Origin: Candidatus Methanophagales archaeon
Lineage (GTDB): Archaea > Halobacteriota > Syntropharchaeia > Alkanophagales > Methanospirareceae
Reading direction: 5' to 3'
Assembly (NCBI GenBank): GCA_014061035.1
Contig: JACGMN010000137.1
Coordinates: 1-13,998 of the forward strand
DNA: 13,998 bases
Position numbers and translations under genes: made by a program. Positions within the stretch are counted from its first letter, which is position 1. Every line of letters starts with the position of its first letter. The notes beneath the pieces were generated by a model, which was not told where the DNA came from, searched no databases, and was given only the letters and a program-made list of their open reading frames with translations. Of the stretch, positions 7,225-13,730 are shown in pieces.

Positions 7225-7307
7225 TGCGGAGGGAGGGATTTGAACCCACGAACTCCTACGAGACAGCGACCTCAACGCTGCGCCTTTGACCTCTTGGCGA
7301 CCTCCGC
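7225..7307 (-). tRNA. tRNA-Leu (anticodon GAG)
   Basis: The 83-nt type II tRNA has a perfect 7-bp acceptor stem (GCGGAGG/CCTCCGC) with discriminator A. The anticodon stem CAGCG/CGCTG encloses the loop TTGAGGT, anticodon GAG for CUC codons. A long variable arm (TCTCGTAGGAG region) follows, then the T-loop TTCAAAT. No CCA is encoded and no intron is seen. The T stem GTGGG/CCCTC contains one U-U mismatch at its second pair. It sits alone between larC and ftsZ on the same strand. Confidence 0.93.
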
Positions 7308-7350
7308 GCATCGTATATACGTTCTATCTCATTGTATATAATCTATATAA

Positions 7351-7516
7351 GTAACTACTCAGGTTGCCAGGTTCACGGTTCGGGGTTCGGGGTTCAAGGT
7401 TGTTCAGTTTGCGTTCTCCATAGTTCTTGAGATATATCTTTGAACCGTTTAATTTTCACCGGTCTAACCGTGAACCGTGAACTGTGAATCCCGGAACTTT
7501 GAACCTGAGTAGTTAC
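7351..7516. mobile_element. Non-autonomous heptamer-bearing mini-element, copy 1 (166 bp)
   Basis: The ends are perfect 15-bp inverted repeats: GTAACTACTCAGGTT at 7351-7365 and its complement at 7502-7516. The flanks are a perfect 8-bp direct repeat, CTATATAA, at 7343-7350 and 7517-7524. Inside, a left arm has four GGTTCNN heptamers (7370-7397), then a core (7398-7482) that is 83/85 identical to copy 2, ending in GTGAACC-type heptamers that can pair with the left arm. The core holds the palindrome AGATATATCT. There is no transposase gene. GTAA ends with an 8-bp duplication are typical of IS66-family elements, as I recall. The insertion interrupts the 3' end of larC. Confidence 0.82.
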
Positions 7517-8738
7517 CTATATAACTCCCTTCAACGATCTTCATGATGTCCTTCAGTGGCATTTTCAGTTCGTGCGCAACTCGCTTCACATCCTCGAATT
7601 CCGCGGCTACATTCAGTACATTACCTTTTGCATCCCTACCTATCTTCACGCCAACTTCTTTATCCACACCTCTTATTCTCACCTTTACCGTCTTCTCTTC
7701 TCTATCCGCAACGAAACGGTGCTTCACTTGCATGACTCTAACACCCAACGAACCTGTCTCCTCCATTATCCTGTATGCGATCCGGGCAGTATCTTGTTGC
7801 GATGTAATCACTTTGATGACGTATCCGGTCCTGCCTTTCTTCATGAGCACGGGTGAAATCGCTACGTCCTTCGCACCCTCTGCCATGAGCACTTCTACAA
7901 AGTTGCCCATCATCTCGCCTGTAACATTGTCAACGTTGGTCTCCAGCACTTCAATAGCGTCTATCTCCATTGACAAGTGCAAATTCTCATTCGTAATCTC
8001 GCCTAAGCTTACACGTAAGACATTCGGCATTGGTAAGTCTTGTAACCCCGCGCCGTATCCGGTCTCTTCGATACGCATCTGTGGTAAAAAATGCTCCGAG
8101 CGGTGAACAAAATGTGCTAATAACGCCGCTCCAGTCGGCGTGAGCAGTTCAGATTCAAACGGACCGCCGTGATAGAGCAAAGAAGTATTTTTCAGTATTT
8201 CAACAGTTGCAGGCGCAGGAATAGGCAAAAGCCCGTGCTCTGCCTTCACAGATCCTCCGCCCACCGCGATAGGTGTGCTTATGATTGTCGCCGGCTGAAT
8301 ATCCATAAAGGCAATACTGCACCCTACCAGGTCTCCTATTGTATCCAGGGCGCCGAGTTCGTGAAAGGTCAAGGTCTCTTTCTGGACGCGATGTACACTC
8401 GACTCGGCATCTGCTATTCTTTCGAATATACTCAATGAGTTCTGTATTATCTCTTCGCTCAATCCACTGCGCTCAATTGTTCTCACGATATCCGCGTAAG
8501 ACTGCACAGTCATTGCTCCGTCCGCGGATTTTTTGCTTTTACTATTTTTATTTACGAACGTGACTTTTTTAGCCGCTATTCCACGCTTTTCTACCTCTTT
8601 TACTTCCATCTCAAGATTGAAGACCGAGACAGCATCTGCTATCTTCGACTCATCCACATACATCCCCATATCCAGCAGACTGCTAAGAATCATATCGCCG
8701 GAAGCACCCGAAAATGGTTCAAAGACCAACGCTTTCAT
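7464..8738 (-). CDS. larC: Nickel pincer cofactor biosynthesis protein LarC (C-terminus altered by mini-element)
   Basis: LarC is the CTP-dependent nickel insertase that completes the nickel-pincer nucleotide cofactor used by lactate racemase and related LarA-type epimerases. The 424 residues begin with the family signature FEPFSGASGDM (6-16), contain the conserved HELGALDTIGDLVG block and LLPIPAPATVEIL, the MEIDAIEVLETNVDNVTGE junction, and the C-terminal ferredoxin-like domain. It is one continuous frame, unlike the larC1/larC2 split of Lactobacillus. The last residues after SYI (GNYSGSKFRDSQFTVHG) and the TAG are encoded by the mini-element. Without it the frame would end SYIDYIQ. No larA, larB or larE is in the window. 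No ribosome binding site is seen; a TATTTAAT about 15-20 nt upstream suggests a leaderless mRNA. Confidence 0.92.
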   Translation of the reverse strand: MKALVFEPFSGASGDMILSSLLDMGMYVDESKIADAVSVFNLEMEVKEVEKRGIAAKKVTFVNKNSKSKKSADGAMTVQSYADIVRTIERSGLSEEIIQNSLSIFERIADAESSVHRVQKETLTFHELGALDTIGDLVGCSIAFMDIQPATIISTPIAVGGGSVKAEHGLLPIPAPATVEILKNTSLLYHGGPFESELLTPTGAALLAHFVHRSEHFLPQMRIEETGYGAGLQDLPMPNVLRVSLGEITNENLHLSMEIDAIEVLETNVDNVTGEMMGNFVEVLMAEGAKDVAISPVLMKKGRTGYVIKVITSQQDTARIAYRIMEETGSLGVRVMQVKHRFVADREEKTVKVRIRGVDKEVGVKIGRDAKGNVLNVAAEFEDVKRVAHELKMPLKDIMKIVEGSYIGNYSGSKFRDSQFTVHG

Positions 8739-8767
8739 CGTATTTATTAAGGATTAAATAGAAATAA

Positions 8768-9010
8768 GGTTCAAGATTTAAGGTTCAGGGTTCAGGGTCA
8801 GGGTTCAGGGTTCAGGGTTAGACATATAAGAGGCTGTCCAACAATTCAAAATCAAACGGGAAAGAGAGGTGTATAGTGCTCTAAATCACAAAAGAAGGAA
8901 AAAATTTGGTTTTAAAACCAATTATGAGACAGCCTCATAAAATTCAAATATCAAAACTTATACTGGACCCATGAACCGTGAACCGTGAACCCTGAACCCC
9001 GAACTTTAAG
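8768..9010. repeat. Composite heptamer repeat element between larC and alba
   Basis: The left arm (8768-8815) is a run of GGTTCAG-type heptamers with one degenerate unit (GATTTAA) and one 6-bp unit (GGTCAG). The right arm (8971-9004) is the inverse: ATGAACC, GTGAACC twice, CTGAACC, CCGAAC. Outer edges read TTAAGGTTC on the left and GAACTTTAA on the right, an imperfect inverted pair. The core is GGTTAGACATATAA plus AATTC... to about 8970, split by a 107-bp mini-element (8830-8936). It fills most of the 308-bp divergent region, in which no gene is apparent. Confidence 0.7.
8830..8936. mobile_element. 107-bp mini-element with GAGGCTGTC ends and ATAA target duplication
   Basis: The left end GAGGCTGTCC (8830-8839) is the inverse of the right end GAGACAGCCTC (8926-8936), matching over GAGGCTGTC. 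ATAA flanks it on both sides (8826-8829 and 8937-8940). The interior is A-rich, has a 16-bp palindrome TTGGTTTTAAAACCAA (8906-8921) and no coding frame. Removing the element and one ATAA restores GGTTAGACATATAA-AATTC, which matches the unsplit copy at 3344-3364. It looks like a MITE mobilised in trans by an unidentified transposase. Confidence 0.72.
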
Positions 9011-9034
9011 TATACCTTTAACATATATTGAAGT

Positions 9035-9040
9035 GGTGAT
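9035..9040 (+). promoter_or_regulatory. Shine-Dalgarno site of alba
   Basis: GGTGAT lies 6 nt before the alba ATG and matches the archaeal anti-Shine-Dalgarno, fixing the start at 9047. A TATA-like ACATATAT lies just upstream (about 9021-9028), after the repeat element ends. Confidence 0.7.
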
Positions 9041-9046
9041 GTAAAA

Positions 9047-9334
9047 ATGCCTGGAGAAGACAACGTGATATACATCGGGAATAAGTCAGTAATGAGCTAT
9101 GTCCTGGCAGTAGTGACGCAGTTTAACAACGGCTTTGATGAGGTAGTAATAAAAGCAAGAGGTAGAGCGATCTCAAGAGCCGTGGATACTGCAGAGGTAG
9201 TAAAGAATAAGTTCATGCCAGGGGTGGAAGTGAAGGACATAAAAATAGGAACGGAGCAGATAGTAGGGGAAGGGACAGATAAGGTGAACGTCTCGTCGGT
9301 AGAGATATTGATGGTCGCGAAAGAAAAGGCGTAA
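9047..9334 (+). CDS. albA: DNA/RNA-binding protein Alba
   Basis: Alba is a small, abundant, dimeric chromatin protein of archaea that coats DNA and RNA. The 95 residues contain the family pattern VIYIGNKSVMSYVLAVVTQFN (7-27), then VVIKARGRAISRAVDTAEVVKNKF with the conserved RAISRAVD, and the C-terminal VSSVEILMVAKEKA strand. Family proteins often have two adjacent lysines before the P/S-VMxYV motif, the site of acetylation in Sulfolobus; here only one (Lys13) is present. The gene has its own ribosome binding site and a T-rich terminator follows, which fits independent strong expression. It is divergent from larC. Confidence 0.96.
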   Translation: MPGEDNVIYIGNKSVMSYVLAVVTQFNNGFDEVVIKARGRAISRAVDTAEVVKNKFMPGVEVKDIKIGTEQIVGEGTDKVNVSSVEILMVAKEKA

Positions 9335-9412
9335 GTTAAAAGGGACGATATCGATATTATCCAACTATATGTGAGATAACCAATAAGGGAATCTCCTTTT
9401 GTTTTCGTCCTC

Positions 9413-9435
9413 CTTTTTTTATTTTTTTATTTTAT
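9413..9435 (+). terminator. Oligo-T terminator after alba
   Basis: Two runs of seven T (9414-9420, 9422-9428) and a further T-rich stretch follow the alba stop by about 80 nt. T-runs alone terminate transcription in archaea. The tract ends less than 20 nt before the pyrB ATG, so it may overlap the pyrB promoter. Confidence 0.5.
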
Positions 9436-9452
9436 TGTTAAATGTGATTGCG

Positions 9453-10403
9453 ATGTTCGCGAGAAGAGACATCCTTTCGATACACGATCTCACGAAAGAA
9501 GAGATAGACTATGTATTGAGCCGTGCAGAGGAGTTAGAAGTATACGCACAGGGGGCTGGGTCCGGGTCCAGGGGGAATGGTAGTGGTAGTGATAGTGATT
9601 TATTAGGTGGCAAGATACTCGCTAATCTCTTCTATGAGCCCAGCACACGGACACGGTTATCGTTTGAAGTGGCAATGAAGCGGTTAGGAGGAGAGGTTAT
9701 AAATTTATCATCGCCAGATATGAGTGCAGCAGCTAAAGGTGAAAATTTAGTCGATACCATAAGGGTAGTCTCCAAATATTGCGATATAATAGCGTTACGG
9801 CATCCGAAGGAAGGTGCGTCAAGAATGGCTGCTGCTTTCTCTTCTGTCCCGATAATAAACGCAGGCGACGGTGCGGGACAGCACCCTACACAGACATTAC
9901 TCGATTTATACACAATTAAAAAGGATGGCTTGCTTGACCAGCTCAAAATCGCTTTAATAGGTGATCTGAAATATGGAAGAACGGTTCACTCGCTGGTCTA
10001 TGCCTTATCGCTGTACGGAGCGAAACTATTTTTCGTCTCTCCTGATGCTTTAAAGATTCCCGCTGATATAAAGGCGGATTTGAAGGAAGCAGGTGCTGAT
10101 ATTTCTGAATATACAGATATAAACGAGGTTATAAAGGAAGTGAACGTCTTATATCTGACGAGAATACAAAAAGAGCGGTTTCCTGACCCTGCAGAGTATA
10201 ATAAAGTTGCAGATACGTATCGCATAACGATCGACCTGATAAAAGAGAATGAGGGCGTGGTCATTATGCACCCGCTCCCAAAGATTGATGAGATAGATGC
10301 AGAAGTAGACCGTACAGAAAATGCGCGTTATTTCACTCAGGCTTTCTACGGTATTCCGGTAAGAATGGCTGTTCTTTATATGTTGTTATCAAAAAGGAAA
10401 TGA
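9453..10403 (+). CDS. pyrB: Aspartate carbamoyltransferase catalytic subunit
   Basis: PyrB joins carbamoyl phosphate and aspartate, the committed step of pyrimidine synthesis. Starting at ATG 9453 it has 316 residues, normal for the family; a TTG 54 nt upstream would add a hydrophobic peptide encoded by the T-rich terminator and is unlikely. Carbamoyl-phosphate motifs are FYEPSTRTRLSFE (60-72), RHPKEGASR and GDGAGQHPTQTLLDLYTI. The aspartate domain has GDLKYGRTVHSL and MHPLPKIDEIDAEVDRTENARYFTQAFYGIPVRMAVL. Residues 34-49 (GAGSGSRGNGSGSDSD) are a low-complexity insertion between the first helix and the GKILANLF strand. The regulatory partner pyrI, usually next to it in archaea, is absent here. 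glyA follows after 12 nt. Confidence 0.96.
   Translation: MFARRDILSIHDLTKEEIDYVLSRAEELEVYAQGAGSGSRGNGSGSDSDLLGGKILANLFYEPSTRTRLSFEVAMKRLGGEVINLSSPDMSAAAKGENLVDTIRVVSKYCDIIALRHPKEGASRMAAAFSSVPIINAGDGAGQHPTQTLLDLYTIKKDGLLDQLKIALIGDLKYGRTVHSLVYALSLYGAKLFFVSPDALKIPADIKADLKEAGADISEYTDINEVIKEVNVLYLTRIQKERFPDPAEYNKVADTYRITIDLIKENEGVVIMHPLPKIDEIDAEVDRTENARYFTQAFYGIPVRMAVLYMLLSKRK
9552..9599 (+). repeat. Gly/Ser-coding repeat tract inside pyrB
   Basis: GGGTCC and GGTAGT/GATAGT units encode residues 34-49 of PyrB, in frame. The tract is in a surface turn of the N-terminal domain by comparison with the family fold. Confidence 0.7.
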
Positions 10404-10415
10404 AAGAAGAGAAAG

Positions 10416-11705
10416 ATGAGAACAGCTATGCGTGCAGAGGTCGAAAGTATTGTAGAAGCGGTAAGGAAACATCATGAACTGCATAGAAACGCATTGCCGT
10501 TGATAGCAAGTGAGAATATCACAAGTAATACGGTAAGAACGCTTCTTGCTTCTGATTTATCGCACCGGTATGCAGAAGGCGATGTTGGAAGCAGGTTTTA
10601 CCAGGGCTGCGAATATATAGACAGGATAGAAGCAAAAGCGATAGGGTATGCGAAGGAACTTTTTGATGCTGAGCACGTAAATGTGAAGCCGGTTTCAGGT
10701 GTAACTGCGAATATTGCTGCACTCTTTGCACTTACTTCGCCACGGGACAGAATGATGGCACTTACGATACCTGACGGCGGCCATATAAGTCATTCAAAGT
10801 ATTCCATCCCAGGTATGCGAGATCTATTGCTCGAAACATTCCCGTTTGACATAAAAGAGATGAATATAGATACAGCGAAGATGGTAGATGCGCTGAAGCA
10901 AAAAAAACCTTCGCTCATACTCTTCGGCGGCAGTCTTTTCCTTTTTCCACATCCGGTCTCGGAGGCGCGGGAAATAGCGGATGAGATTGGTGCGAAGATA
11001 GTATACGATGCTTCACACGTTTTAGGGCTTATAGCTGGCAAGCAATTTCAGGATCCGCTGCGCGAAGGTGCTGACGTTATCGCGGGCAGTACTCATAAAA
11101 CCTTCCCCGGTCCTCAGGGTGCGATACTAATCTGCAAGGATGAGATAAAGGAGAAGATAGATCAAGCAGTATTCCCGGGAACGGTGAGCAACCATCATTT
11201 GCATCACGTTGCAGGGTTAGCAGTAACTTTAGCTGAGATGCTCCAATTTGGTGACGCGTATGCGGTCCAGATGGTAAGAAACGCAAAAATATTAGCAGAA
11301 TGCTTATATGAGCTGGGGTTTGACGTTTTATGCGAGCATAAAGGGTTTACCGAATCGCATCAAATTGCGGTAAACGTCATCGAGTATGGTGGAGGAGCTG
11401 CAGTTGCAGAGAAATTGGAGTGCGCAGGTATTATTCTGAATAAGAACTTACTACCATCTGATAAAGATCCGGCTAACCCAACCGGGATAAGATTGGGTGT
11501 GCAGGAGCTTACGAGGATAAGAATGAAAGAATCAGAGATGAAGGAAATAGCATCACTTATAGAGCGTGTTGTAACTGCGGAAGCGGATGCAGACGTAATT
11601 AAGGTGAAAGAAGAGGTTCTAGAATTGAGGAAAGGTTTTCAGGATGTAGATTATTGCTTTGATGGGAAGGATGCATACAACTTTCCAGAGCTAAGAATAA
11701 GGTAA
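10416..11705 (+). CDS. glyA: Serine hydroxymethyltransferase
   Basis: GlyA is a PLP enzyme that converts serine to glycine and passes the one-carbon unit to a pterin; in methanogen-like archaea the acceptor is tetrahydromethanopterin. Motifs in the 429 residues: NALPLIASENITSNTVR near the N-terminus, HRYAEGDVGSRFYQGCEYID, NVKPVSGVTANIAALFAL, YDASHVLGLIAG with the PLP-contacting Asp and His, and the Schiff-base lysine in STHKTFPGPQGA (Lys228). Length fits the archaeal form. It starts 12 nt after pyrB, with GAAAGAAGAGAAAG upstream; a second ATG at 10428 is a possible alternative. The TAA stop is formed by the first bases of mini-element copy 2. Without the insertion the protein would end LRISK rather than LRIR. 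Confidence 0.96.
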   Translation: MRTAMRAEVESIVEAVRKHHELHRNALPLIASENITSNTVRTLLASDLSHRYAEGDVGSRFYQGCEYIDRIEAKAIGYAKELFDAEHVNVKPVSGVTANIAALFALTSPRDRMMALTIPDGGHISHSKYSIPGMRDLLLETFPFDIKEMNIDTAKMVDALKQKKPSLILFGGSLFLFPHPVSEAREIADEIGAKIVYDASHVLGLIAGKQFQDPLREGADVIAGSTHKTFPGPQGAILICKDEIKEKIDQAVFPGTVSNHHLHHVAGLAVTLAEMLQFGDAYAVQMVRNAKILAECLYELGFDVLCEHKGFTESHQIAVNVIEYGGGAAVAEKLECAGIILNKNLLPSDKDPANPTGIRLGVQELTRIRMKESEMKEIASLIERVVTAEADADVIKVKEEVLELRKGFQDVDYCFDGKDAYNFPELRIR

Positions 11706-11895
11706 CTACTCAGGTTGCCAGGTTCACGGTTCAAGGTTCAGGGTTCACGGTTCAAGGTTCAAGGTTCAAGGTTCACGGTTCAAGGTTGTTCAGCTTGCGT
11801 TCTCTATAGTTCTTGAGATATATCTTTGAACCGTTTAATTTTCACCGGTCTAACCGTGAACCGTGAACCCCGGAACTTTGAACTTGAGTAGTTAC
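11702..11895. mobile_element. Non-autonomous heptamer-bearing mini-element, copy 2 (194 bp)
   Basis: The left end GTAACTACTCAGGTT (11702-11716) and the right end AACTTGAGTAGTTAC (11881-11895) are inverted with 14/15 match. Flanks AGAATAAG (11694-11701) and AAAATAAG (11896-11903) match at 7 of 8, a slightly decayed target duplication. There are nine GGTTCAN heptamers (11721-11783) against four in copy 1, then the shared 85-bp core (11784-11868), then GTGAACC-type heptamers. Orientation in the window equals that of copy 1. No coding capacity of its own is evident. Confidence 0.82.
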
Positions 11896-11952
11896 AAAAT
11901 AAGTAAGTAAGTATTAATAAAGGTTGAGGGGATACTATAATTAAGGATAAGG

Positions 11953-12819
11953 ATGCTTGAGGAATTAAAAGAACGGAGAGCAGAAATAATAAAGAGAGCT
12001 GAGGAATATAAAATAAGAAGGACTGAGTTAAATTCCGAAGCAAGTAAGTGGTCAGAGTTGCGGGACGAGCTGAATGCTCGGATTAAAGTGGCGACAGAGA
12101 AAGCAAAAACGTTTAAACTGCAACGCGAAGAATACGAAGAGCTGATAATGTCTAAGAAGGCGAAGCGGGACGAATTGAATAAGAAAATGTCTTCATGCTA
12201 CCTGGCGGTGAAAAAGCGGCGGAAAAAGAGTGATATGCAGAGTATACAATCTTTTGAGCGGCTTAAAGATAGAATAGCTGAGTTAGAGCTGAAGCAGCAG
12301 GTAGAGGTTATTGGCAGGGCGGAAGAGAGGAAATTGGTTGCGAGGATAACAGAACTGAGGCGGGAATTAGATCGATTAGAGAAGAAATTGTGGAAGGACG
12401 TGAAATTGGCAGAATCGATGCGAAATGCAGAGAAATACCGAAAAGAAGCAGATAAATACCATGAAGAGGTGATAAATCTCGTGAAACTCTCGCGTGAATG
12501 CCATGATAAGATGGTAGACCACTTTAAAGAAGCGGATAGGATAAGAAAGAAGGCTGACAGTGCACATCTACTTTTCCTTGAAGCACAGAAGGAAGCGGAT
12601 GAATCGCACAAGCGTTATATCCGTTATATTAGGGACGTGAGGGACTTTGATCGTGTAATAAGCGGGCTGCAGCGAAAGATACGGGACGATTGGGGATTCC
12701 GTGAGAGGATAGAAGCAAAGAAGAAGGCTAAGGGTATTTACGAACGGTTTAAAGAGGGAGAGAAGCTAAGCACAGAAGATTTGATGCAGATGCAAAGGTT
12801 TGAGCTGGGTTTGAAATGA
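11953..12819 (+). CDS. Archaeal coiled-coil protein (COG1340-like), function unknown
   Basis: This 288-residue protein is almost wholly charged and helical (Lys, Arg and Glu-rich) with heptad-like spacing, so it should form long coiled coils; there is no signal peptide or membrane segment. It resembles the uncharacterised archaeal coiled-coil family COG1340 in length, in the N-terminal LKERRAEIIKRAEEYKIRRTELNSEASKW region, and in the C-terminal AKGIYERFKEGEKLSTEDLMQMQRFEL tail, which is the least coiled part and looks like a small binding motif. Translation starts at ATG 11953 after AAGGATAAGG. It lies between the mini-element and a TatD-family gene, 33 nt apart, so the two are probably co-transcribed. 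A function is not known to me. Confidence 0.75.
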   Translation: MLEELKERRAEIIKRAEEYKIRRTELNSEASKWSELRDELNARIKVATEKAKTFKLQREEYEELIMSKKAKRDELNKKMSSCYLAVKKRRKKSDMQSIQSFERLKDRIAELELKQQVEVIGRAEERKLVARITELRRELDRLEKKLWKDVKLAESMRNAEKYRKEADKYHEEVINLVKLSRECHDKMVDHFKEADRIRKKADSAHLLFLEAQKEADESHKRYIRYIRDVRDFDRVISGLQRKIRDDWGFRERIEAKKKAKGIYERFKEGEKLSTEDLMQMQRFELGLK

Positions 12820-12848
12820 TAGCCACAAAGACCACAGAAGATAAAAAA
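12820..12848. repeat. Degenerate CCACAAAGACCACAGAAG-type intergenic repeat
   Basis: The short spacer between the coiled-coil gene and the TatD gene is mostly an imperfect CCACA-A/G-A-G direct repeat. Similar strings are common in intergenic DNA of uncultivated prokaryotes (recall only). It sits where the TatD ribosome binding site should be, and no such site is seen. Confidence 0.35.
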
Positions 12849-12852
12849 ATGG

Positions 12853-13710
12853 TTGGGGGTGGTTCAGATTATAGATATACACTCTCATTTGACTTTCAAG
12901 GAATATGACGTTGATCGGGAGCAGGTAATCGCGGATGCGAGACAGATATTAAAGCGTATAGTGATAAGCGGAGTGGACCAGGAAGACGCGAGAAAGGTAT
13001 TAGAGCTTGCAGCAGAGCACAAAAATTTTATCTCTGTCACTCTCGGACTACACCCGGTACACGTAGAAAGGAAGACAGACAAGGAGATAGAGGCTTATGC
13101 GGAATTAATAAGTAAGAACCGGCGGAAGATAGTGGGTATCGGGGAGGTTGGGCTGGACCATCACCGTGTAAGAGACCCGTTGAAGTTAAAGAGAACGAGA
13201 GAGGTATTTGTGGAATTTCTTGGACTGGCGAAGGAGTTTGATCTGCCGGTTCTGCTTCATTTGCGTGGCTCCGGTAGCGGTAGCGGTAGCGGTGGCAGTG
13301 GCAGTAGTAGTACTAGCAGCAATGTGATAGAAGAAGGGTTGAAGATCATACAGGATGAAGACGTAAAGCGAGCTGTCTTTCATTGTTTCACTGGCAAACC
13401 TAAGATTGCGGAGATAATAAGCGATGAGGGCTACTATATATCGTTACCGACACTGATATTGAGGAGCAAGAGTATGAAGAATGTGGCGAAGAGAATACCG
13501 CTCTCGCGTTTACTCACCGAGACCGATGCTCCATATCTTTCACCGGACGAAGAGGAAGAGAGAAATCTGCCACAGAATGTGAAGATTGTCTATGACGAGA
13601 TAGCAAGGCAGAAGAGGAGTGACGTAGAGACGGTGGAGGCAGAAATAGAGCGAAATTTTACGCGGCTCTTCGGTGACTGCATAGCTCAGCAAGAAAAAAA
13701 TAAATTATAG
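12853..13710 (+). CDS. TatD family metal-dependent hydrolase
   Basis: TatD proteins are TIM-barrel metalloenzymes, some with DNase activity. The metal ligands are visible: His10 and His12 (DIHSHL), Glu98 (IGEVGLDHH), His136 (LLHLRG), His177 (FHCFTG) and Asp225 (TETDAPYLSP). The 285 residues exceed the usual 250-265 because residues 139-156 are a Gly/Ser/Thr insertion directly after the LHxR motif, in the loop that normally carries RDA. The start is uncertain: TTG at 12853 or GTG at 12859 both fit, while ATG at 12849 is out of frame, and no clear ribosome binding site is seen. The gene follows the coiled-coil protein by 33 nt. Confidence 0.9.
   Translation: MGVVQIIDIHSHLTFKEYDVDREQVIADARQILKRIVISGVDQEDARKVLELAAEHKNFISVTLGLHPVHVERKTDKEIEAYAELISKNRRKIVGIGEVGLDHHRVRDPLKLKRTREVFVEFLGLAKEFDLPVLLHLRGSGSGSGSGGSGSSSTSSNVIEEGLKIIQDEDVKRAVFHCFTGKPKIAEIISDEGYYISLPTLILRSKSMKNVAKRIPLSRLLTETDAPYLSPDEEEERNLPQNVKIVYDEIARQKRSDVETVEAEIERNFTRLFGDCIAQQEKNKL
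13267..13320 (+). repeat. GGTAGC hexanucleotide repeat inside the TatD-family gene
   Basis: GGTAGC units (13273-13290), then GGTGGC, AGTGGC and AGT/AGC codons, encode residues 139-156 in frame. The tract is nearly pure Gly/Ser with one Thr. Confidence 0.8.
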
Positions 13711-13730
13711 ACACAGATTGAGACAGATTA

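Noticed and set aside
9399..9452. Longer pyrB start at TTG 9399 giving a hydrophobic N-terminus like a signal peptide
   Set aside because: The extra residues come from the T-rich terminator tract, and PyrB is cytosolic with homology starting at ATG 9453.
11721..11783. GGTTCAN array as a CRISPR or telomere-like repeat
   Set aside because: Units are 7 bp with no spacers, lie inside a small element with inverted ends, and no cas genes or chromosome-end context are present.
11804..12043. Minus-strand open frame across mini-element copy 2
   Set aside because: It reads through repeat arms and the antisense of the coiled-coil gene; similarity to the LarC tail is only because both cross the same repeat.
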